This document shows, piece after piece, positions 57,216 through 64,000 of a stretch of 64,000 bases of DNA. The stretch comes from Wurfbainia villosa (Eukaryota > Streptophyta > Magnoliopsida > Zingiberales > Zingiberaceae), in the NCBI GenBank assembly GCA_025175895.1, contig CM046003.1, positions 28,293,245-28,357,244 of the forward strand, given 5' to 3'. Every line of letters begins with the position of its first letter. The stretch's first letter is position 1. Made by a program: the position numbers and the translations under genes. The notes under the pieces are model-generated. The model did no database searches. It was not told where the DNA came from and saw nothing but the letters and a program-made list of their open reading frames with translations.

Positions 57216-60200
57216 GGTGTCTAACTCTTCTCAAAGTACTTGAGTTGTTCAGCATGATAATATTTATTCATGGTACTTGGGAACTAAGTATTTATACCTT
57301 AATCTAATTAAATCTATTAACCTTAATTATCGATAATCCAAACAAGCTTTATAAAAGTCAATTCATTTTATCCCCATAAAATACTCTAAGAATTCCATTT
57401 AAAATCAAAAAAATTTCTAAATATTTCTATAAGATAATTTCTTAATTAACCATTATTATTATATTTTATTTCGATATTTCATATTCTCTCTCACTAATAA
57501 AAATTTAAGATTAAGATTTTATTATTAAAACCTAGATTTCGTTTCCTATTTCTCCCGATGCCTCCTTTTCCTCATTTCCCCAATTCTTCTCCTTCTCCCC
57601 TTCATCGCCGCTGCCCGAGTCAGCTCGCCGCGTCGCTCCTCATCGCCGCCGCCTGCCTCATCGTCGCCACTTCATCGTCGGAGATCACCTCGAGCGGGAG
57701 GCCAACGATCGTCGATTCCTCTTCTCCCGATCCGCCCAAGCTTCTCCGTCGCTCAACAGACAACGCCGACGTCTCAACATTCCCGATCGCGTTCTTCTCC
57801 TCTCCTCTTCCTAGCTTCGTCGCCAGAGATCTCCACCAGAGCAGCCGCTTGGTCATTCCGATCCCGCATTGATCCACCGCCGCCCTCGTCGGCAAGCCGA
57901 TCATTGCCTATTTCTCCAGATCGCACGTCGCCAGGTTGGCTGCCACTTAAGATCGTGAGGTTTCTTTACCAGATCTCAATCTCGAACTCTTCCTCATTTC
58001 GATCTAAGTGTTCTTGGTGTCCTTCAGCTCTTCTCCGTAGTGTTGTTGACTCGGATTGATGCTGCCTCGCAAGTCGACGATCTCCTATTCTGTTGCTGCT
58101 GAGCTATCGGTATTTCCGATCTGGATCACCGCCGTTTCTATAAGTTGCCTTTGGGTTCAAGAGGGAGGGATGATGACCGGATATCTTTGTGATAATTTCC
58201 AATCTGTATCACAGTTCTCTCCTAATAGGTGATTCGTGAGCTACAAGAGGTTTCCGATGGAGCCATGGTCGCAACGGGGAAGATACCATAGCTGATGCCA
58301 TGGTGCTTTGAGTGCACAGAGCTGTGAATCGACTTTTAGTGCTATCTATAATGGATAACTCCAATTCCTGGTATTAATCTTGTTTCTTTCCTGTTGTTGT
58401 GGATTGAGGATCGGAGATGTGTAGATCAGTAGGAAACTTGAATATTATGTGGTTGCAGGTGTTAGGATTTGGAGTTCGCTTTCAATTCATCTGGATTTTT
58501 TCAGAACAGACTCTTCAGAGTGAGTCAACGAGTTGAGTGGCATTGAATCGGAGTTGGGTAAGCTTTTTTTTTGGTTGGGTAAATACTTTGCAATAGGATG
58601 TTAAAACAGAGTTATTGTTGAATTACATCGTAGATTAAATTTGATTAATGAGGTGGGATTAATGGCTAGTTAATAAAGTGTATGGTATTACACTACTGCA
58701 TGATTGAATTAATCAAGGTGTTATTGTGAATTATACAAGGGATTTAATCTGATTAAATAGTGGGAAATTAATCGGTAATTGTATTAGTGTTTTTGTTGGG
58801 TGGCTAATCAGGATTTGGGTTTGATTTGGGACTTGATACCATCATTGGACTTATGATAGGACTTGTTAATATTTGTATGTTAATTGTAGGACCTTGATTC
58901 AAGAAAGATTTGCAGACGCGAAGACCATTAACATGATCTACTTATTATGTGGGTAGTTCTTCCTTTGACTCTTGTAGATCTTTTATCTTAGTGAATGAAC
59001 AGATATGATATTAGGATCTTTATCTTGACTTCATTCGATATTTTTCTTATGCTTGATACTTATCCACGCGATCTTAGAGATGATCTACTTGATGTCTATA
59101 CAGTCTCTTTTGTTATTCGTTTTATTTGGTACCGTTATTCCTACTATTTTGATATGCATTGATTATGATTTAGATTTCTGATTATGATCATATATTATTA
59201 TTGTATAGTTATGATTGTACTTATAGGTATGTCGTATTTATTTTTTTGTTTATCATCGCACTACATGTATGCTGACGACTATATCTCCCTTGTGATTGAG
59301 AGAGTCGTGTCAACCCTCTAAAGCACACTCAACCACTCAGGGGTAGTGGTGGCGGAGGTGCGTGCTCGTCCTATCGTGCCCACTCAACCACTCAGAGTTA
59401 GTGATAGATGGAGTTGCGAGCAGCATGGACCCCATGGTATATAGCTAGATAGCTATTATACACTGGACACTCAGTTCCACTCGAGAGTAGTGGTAGTCAG
59501 AGTTGGTTGCAGTTGTCATGTGTCTATCCACCCAGGCCATACATCGGGGTCATGATAGTGTACATAATGGTGATATATTGCATATGCTTGTGATTTGTTG
59601 CATATGTTTGTACATGGTCATTCATGTCATTTGCATATTTTATGCTGTCCTATGTTACTCACGTGACCACAAGCTATACTATTACAGATCTCTATTTATT
59701 TTTGTTCAGTACATTATACCGGGAGGATCAGGTTAGTACATGGATTTATTATATTCTTATTGTTGTTCAGTTGATATTTCCTGTAAGACTGTATATCCTT
59801 TGGCCTTCATATGTTTATTTAGTTCATGCACTATCTTTTATATACCACTGAGTCTTATACTCACCGTCGCAAAACTTGGATTTTTTTTGTCGCCCAGGTA
59901 GCAGATAAAAGATTGAGGATATGTTCTGATGCTCGGAGTTCTGCCAGTCGGTCCCACCTCACATCGAGATGTTGGATTTTTTTTTTATTTCTTTATTGTT
60001 TCGCATTTCGATATGTATGTTGTTCGCACTTTAATATGTATTTTAAAGATGAGCTTTAGTATTTTCTATCTGTGATTATCAACTTGTTCGTTTATGTTTT
60101 CTGATTAAATTAAAGTCATGTCGGTATGCACTTTTGTGATTTTGTATTCTATATTCAACTGTTTTGCTTTTATATTGTATATAACTCGTGTGACAATAGC

Positions 60201-60288
60201 TATTTGAGCCTTGTATCAATGTTGTATCTTATATTGTCACTAGGGGTATCGTCCGATTGACGGACAAGTATACTCTTAGGGTGTGACA
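57216..60288 (+). repeat. Long 3' LTR of R (left border uncertain)
   Basis: Contains a C/T-rich, GC-rich block (57545-57900, CCGCCGCC-like), a promoter-like AT-rich stretch before it, imperfect AACCACTCAGGGGTAGTGGT repeats (59330-59500), and an acceptor-like TTTTTTTGTCGCCCAG followed by GTAGCAGAT at 59900. It ends GTGTGACA. The open frames inside it are not convincing genes. Confidence 0.6.
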
Positions 60289-60584
60289 GCTAATCAGTAG
60301 GGGGTATCGTTGGGTCGACAAGGGTCCCCAACAGACGCTCCCCACCCCCCTCTCCCGTGCAGGGATGCCATTGGGGGGTGTCACCCCCGAGGGGGCCTGG
60401 GGGATGCCCCAGCAGAGGTGGCACCCCTGCTGGGGCTTCGTCCCCGTGCAAGGACAACAATGCCTAGGGGATGGCTGGGGCATGGGCCCCCCTGTTGGTG
60501 CTGGGGCACTGCCCCCCAACAAGGGGCGATGCCCCAGCCATTCCCCAACAAGGGGTGTCACCCCCTACATGTTGTGATTAGATC
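60289..60584. other. GC-rich palindrome block
   Basis: Much richer in G and C than its surroundings, with self-complementary words such as GGGGTGTCACCCC and GGCACTGCCCC. It resembles Angela leaders. Frames read through it on both strands look like composition artefacts. Confidence 0.6.
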
Positions 60585-62491
60585 TGGCCATGGTCCGGGT
60601 CCGGGTCGGAATCGTCGGATTCGGGTTGGCAAAATATCGACCCTTAATCGGTCCGCTCGTGGCCGTTTACGGTTCGGGTTGTGGAACCGTCGGTTCTGGG
60701 TCTGATTCGGTTAATCGCCGTCTTAGTTAAATAAATAAAAAATTAAAAAATGATGTAAATAATTAAAATAAAAAAAATTGCACAATTAAACTTATAAAAA
60801 CTCTATCAAATATTTCATTATCTCAATAAAAAATATATTACATCTCAAATTTCAACATCTTGGACTTAAATAAAAAAATCTATTACAAAAAAAAAATCAA
60901 CTACATTTCAATTTTCATTATATTTAATCAATTTCAGTCGTATTCGGTATTTCCTTACACGTCGTAGTTAGGATGTCCCCTCTGTTTCGTCTTGGTCTTC
61001 TTCGTCACTTTTAATATGTTGGGTTCGACTTGCAGCTTTTGACCAATCATTGAGTAAACAATGGTTCTTCCAAATTTTCCGGCGTTAAGCTAGAACGTCT
61101 CTCGTCCAATGTATTTCCTCCGATACTAAAAGTTTGTTCCACTACAACCGTTGAAACTGGACAAGCTAGAATTTCTTTTGTCATTATAGATAAGATTGGA
61201 AATATTTGAGTTCTTTGCGACCACCATTTTAGAATGTCGAAGCTTTCTTCATCTGCATCACTAAAATCAAAAGAAATGGTAAAATAATTCTCAAGTTCCT
61301 GACTGAAACTTGAGGATCCTCGTGGACGTTTAGTCCGTTCCCTTAATAATAATTATGCTTTAGTGAGTTTAGAAGTAATAATACTAATTGTAATGGATTG
61401 ATGTATTTCATGTCCAATAGTTTGTTCACCATATTTAATGTTATATTCATTATAAATATCATATAAATGAGTTTTAATATTAAACAAAATCAAAGAAATA
61501 TTAGGAGCAGTTTCGGTAATAGGGCTTAAAGATTCATAATATAATGCTAACATATCTTACAAACCATCTAATTTAAGTCTAGGATCTAAAACAAAAACAC
61601 ATAAAAATATTTCAGGAATGTTTAAGAAATATTTTTCTCATTTTTCTTTCATTACATAAATACATTGAGATAAATAAGTATCATTTGATTAAATATATTC
61701 ATTAAAAATACATGCAATATTACAACAATGTGTTAAAACTAAATGTGAAGTTGGATAATAAACACCTGATAATTGGTTACTAGCATCACTAAAAACTTTT
61801 AAAATTTCACAAATACTAGTGCATATATTCCATTGATTTGAAAACAAATAAATATCACGTGATTGAACATGTTGATGAAAAAATATACATAATAAGTCTT
61901 TGTATTCAAAAGTAGATAACAACAATTTATAAGTAAAATTTCAACGAGTTGGAACGTCACGTGCAAACCGTTTAGGCTTCATACCATTTATTTTGCAAAA
62001 TTTTCTCCATTCTTTCATAACTTGAGGATGTGTCCATAAATAATGAATTACACTCCTAATTAGTTGAATATGTGATCCTAAATTTTTAAGTCTATCTTGA
62101 TCACACAAATTTAAAATGTGACATGTACACCTAATATGAAAAAATCTTCCACCTATTGATGGTTTACATATATCAATAAGCTCACTAATACTAGAGGTAT
62201 TTGCACTAGCATTATCAAAAGAAATTGAAAAAACTTTAGAAGTTAGACCATATTCTTCTAAAATAACAAAAATAAGTTGTGAAATATTTTGTATCGTGTG
62301 TGTTTCGTTAAAACATCTATATGCTAGCAATCTTTTTTGAATGTCCCAATTATTATCAATCCAATGATAAGTAATACCCATATATGAACAATTTTGCCAA
62401 TGATTACTCCAAATATCGGAACACAAAGAAACTTTACTGTTTAAATTAAAAAATTCTTTAATCAATTCTTTTTTTTTTGTTCTAAGACTAA
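60585..62491 (-). mobile_element. hAT-family DNA transposon relic, 5' part removed by CACTA
   Basis: The 3' end carries the CCGGGTCCGGGTCGG-type subterminal repeats of plant hAT elements at 60594-60720, followed by an AT-rich stretch and a transposase pseudogene. Its 5' end is outside the window, beyond the CACTA insertion at 62492. Confidence 0.75.
61020..62488 (-). pseudogene. hAT transposase (RICESLEEPER/BED-type) pseudogene
   Basis: The minus-strand translation begins at the CACTA joint with KEFFNLNSKVSLCSDIWSNHW, the start of the hAT catalytic region (the first catalytic Asp lies in CSDIWS). A long open frame to 61941 contains CFNETHTIQNI, SFDNASANTSSI (second Asp) and the HIRCTCHILNLC segment. 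A TGA at a Trp position stops it. A second frame 61925-61689 (LLLSTFEYKDLLCIFF) and further pieces to 61353 (LALYYESLSPI) follow. The C-terminal dimerisation region near 61260-61060 reads DILKWWSQRTQIFPILS, then VVEQTFSIGG and LDERRSSL. The N-terminal BED zinc finger is missing. Single codon losses suggest moderate age. Confidence 0.88.
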
Positions 62492-62524
62492 CACTACAAC
62501 AAAAATACTAAAAGACAACATCAC

Positions 62525-62800
62525 AAAGACAATGGTTTTAGGAGAAACCGTTGTGATTTTGATAAAAGACAACAGTTTTACACTATCCGTTGTCGTTGAG
62601 CATATTTTTTTTTAATCAACAACATATTTTATAACGGTTTTCCAGAACTGTTATCTTTAAATTTTTTTTTATCTTAACAACAGTTGGGACAACGGTGCAA
62701 TCAACCGTTGTCAATGAGAATATTTTTGTAACGTTTAGCACAACGGTCAAAAATTGTTGTCGTTGTGATAATATTACAACGGTTTTAAACCGTTGTCAAT
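62525..62800. repeat. CACTA subterminal repeat cluster
   Basis: At least ten copies of AACGGTT / AACCGTTGTC in direct and inverted orientation, the usual binding sites for the transposase of this superfamily. Confidence 0.75.
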
Positions 62801-63109
62801 GAAATTTTAAAAGTTTATAATACTATTTTTTTAATTATTTTTACTATTTTTTAAAAAATATTGGAAATAATACAACGGTGATTTTTTTTAATACTATTTT
62901 CTTTATTATAATATAACGGTGAAATTATTTTTTTAATTATTAATACTACTTTTTAAAAATTATTGGAAATAAGTTTTTTTTAAAAAAAAATATAAATATA
63001 TACATTTACAACAATATATTTAAAAGTTTATATATATTTTTTAAACAATATATTATAACAATAATTTTTTTAAAAGTTTATATATATTTAAAAATTTGTT
63101 AGGTTAAAT

Positions 63110-63522
63110 AATTCTTCCCTAAACTTCTCCGTCATTCCTACTTCCCAAAAACCTCCGTCGTTCCCACTTCCCAAAAAACCTCCGTCGTTCTCCGTTGCGC
63201 GCTCGTCCATCCCTTCTTCTTCCGCACCGCCTTCTCACGGTTGCTCGCCCTCTGTTCGTTCTCTTCCTTTTTCGTCAGTCATTGCTCGACCTCCGTCCGT
63301 CGGCCTTCGTCCATCGTTCATCGTCCTAATTCCGTCCCAACAAGTTCAGAGTTTTCTCACGGGTTTTCATTATTTTCTGAGTCACAGAGCAACAAGAAAG
63401 ATTGGAGCTCATACACAACAAGTTCAAGGAGGAGGTAGGTGAGAACCTCCATGTCGGCAGAAACACTCTCGAGGAAATAGAATCATACAAGATACAACTA
63501 AAGGGTGGTTTTGATAAGCAGC
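63110..63522 (+). other. Exon-like segment inside the CACTA end
   Basis: After the AT-rich end the sequence turns C/T- and GC-rich (63115-63330), like a 5' untranslated or first-exon region. An open stretch then encodes EQQERLELIHNKFKEEV and GENLHVGRNTLEEIESYK in one frame (63387-63522), preceded by an acceptor-like TTTTCTGAGTCACAG and followed by donor CAGC/GTAAGTG at 63523. A short frame (63241-63438) overlaps in another phase. I do not recognise the protein. The composition changes to intron-like AT-rich DNA afterwards. It may be the transposon's own gene or a captured host fragment. Confidence 0.4.
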
Positions 63523-64000
63523 GTAAGTGTTTAAAATTTTATGTAGTTAGCACATGAAGTCAAATTTGAGAATTGTTAGGATAGGAGAATTAGACATTAA
63601 ATAAACAAATAACATGCTTATATGAGCAAGCAAGACTTATGCATCAGATGTAATGCCAGGTAAATGCATGATGGCACTAGTGGGTTGCCAAGTTTTCTTT
63701 CTTGTTGTTTTCCTAAAGCAAACCCTAGGTTCCGGCTCTGGACCCCTTATTATGTGGTTTTTGGTTCTATTATTATCTTTTTCAATCATGTGATAGGAAC
63801 ATGAAGCTTAAAGATGTCCGATCGCAACTGATGCACATATACTATATATTTGTTTGCTTAATGCAATGAAGAAAGCATAGTTGAAGGTGAAACATTATCT
63901 AGGGCAGGAATTATATCATCTTATTTCATATCAATCATAGATATTTAGCAAGCTCAGCTACGTGTGAGCTACAACATGATCATATTCCTGTTGAAAATAA
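63523..64000 (+). other. Intron-like sequence to the end of the window
   Basis: AT-rich, no open frame of note. It begins with the GTAAGTG donor. I see no gene or repeat in it. Confidence 0.35.

Larger units (their letters stand above)
54573..60288 (+). mobile_element. Element R: decayed Ty3/gypsy retrotransposon (chromovirus, Tekay-like)
   Basis: A 66-bp 5' LTR end (54573-54638) ends GGGTGTGACA like the 3' LTR end at 60288, and the two share GTATCTTATATTGTCACTAG. A primer site follows the first copy. Gag, protease and RT pieces lie at 55790-57000 and a long 3' LTR runs to 60288. RT downstream parts, RNase H, integrase and chromodomain are not found. Confidence 0.75.
62492..64000. mobile_element. 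CACTA (En/Spm-like) transposon end, continuing past the window
   Basis: Starts CACTACAACAAAAATAC at 62492, preceded by TAA as possible 3-bp target duplication. Subterminal repeats of CAACGG(TTT) and ACCGTTGTC in both orientations fill 62530-62900, for example the palindrome ACAACGGTTTTAAACCGTTG at about 62776. The other terminus is not in the window. Confidence 0.8.

Noticed and set aside
57558..57904. Frames of 104 and 94 codons in a C/T-rich stretch
   Set aside because: They lie in the promoter-proximal part of a long gypsy LTR. No family match is seen and both strands are open because of GC content.
59503..60059. Hydrophobic frames resembling small membrane proteins
   Set aside because: T-rich LTR sequence gives hydrophobic residues by composition. 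There is no start context or similarity.
60229..60705. Proline/glycine-rich frames on both strands (110 and 131 codons)
   Set aside because: They follow from the GC-rich palindrome block and hAT terminal repeats. Stops are rare there by composition.

Overview
The window is intergenic heterochromatin of a flowering plant, almost certainly a monocot, and consists essentially of transposable elements. The abundance of Angela-type and Sirevirus-type Ty1/copia elements with initiator-Met tRNA primer sites would suit a Zingiberales-like monocot, but the species cannot be fixed from the sequence. I found no intact host gene, no rRNA or tRNA gene and no CRISPR. Every coding region is a retroelement or transposon relic with stops, frameshifts or deletions.

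The main structure (about 5.7-49.6 kb) is a nest built on one minus-strand Angela element, H. Its 5' LTR is at 47908-49640. Its internal region is split into 44716-47907 and 25017-27140. Its 3' LTR is split into 23511-25016 and 5709-6101. Two groups of younger elements sit inside H. The first group is a plus-strand Sirevirus, P1 (6102-23505), inserted in H's 3' LTR, with a sibling P2 (14102-23021) inserted in P1's own 3' LTR. The second group is a plus-strand gag-only element, M (27141-44710), in H's integrase. M contains a minus-strand, internally deleted Angela element L (28147-41244). L contains a plus-strand solo LTR N (31327-38870), and N contains a minus-strand deleted Sirevirus O (31993-38469). 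The chain H>M>L>N>O is five deep. Six of these insertions have readable 5-bp target duplications: CTCTT for P1, TTCTC for P2, GATCT for M, GAATC for L, TCGCA for N and CGCTC for O. The order of insertion can therefore be read directly.

To the left (1-5701) is a minus-strand gag-only Sirevirus-like element, G, whose distal LTR is cut by the window edge. It abuts the broken end of H. To the right (49.6-54.6 kb) lies a mosaic of older copia relics: LTR pieces, an RNase H fragment and a decayed Sirevirus gag. A decayed Ty3/gypsy chromovirus-like element follows (54573-60288), then a GC-rich block, a hAT transposase relic (minus strand) and one end of a CACTA (En/Spm-like) transposon that interrupts the hAT and runs out of the window. 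This CACTA end carries an exon-like segment with a good splice donor.

Three things deserve most attention. LTRs of several distinct elements share an array of the palindrome CATCAGTCGACTGATG (core CAGTCGACTG) or relatives just upstream of their TATA box. A gag-only non-autonomous family (G and M) shares LTR modules and several purine-tract signals with complete Sireviruses nearby. A non-coding block lies between gag and pol in P1, P2 and O, but lies upstream of gag in relic Q.
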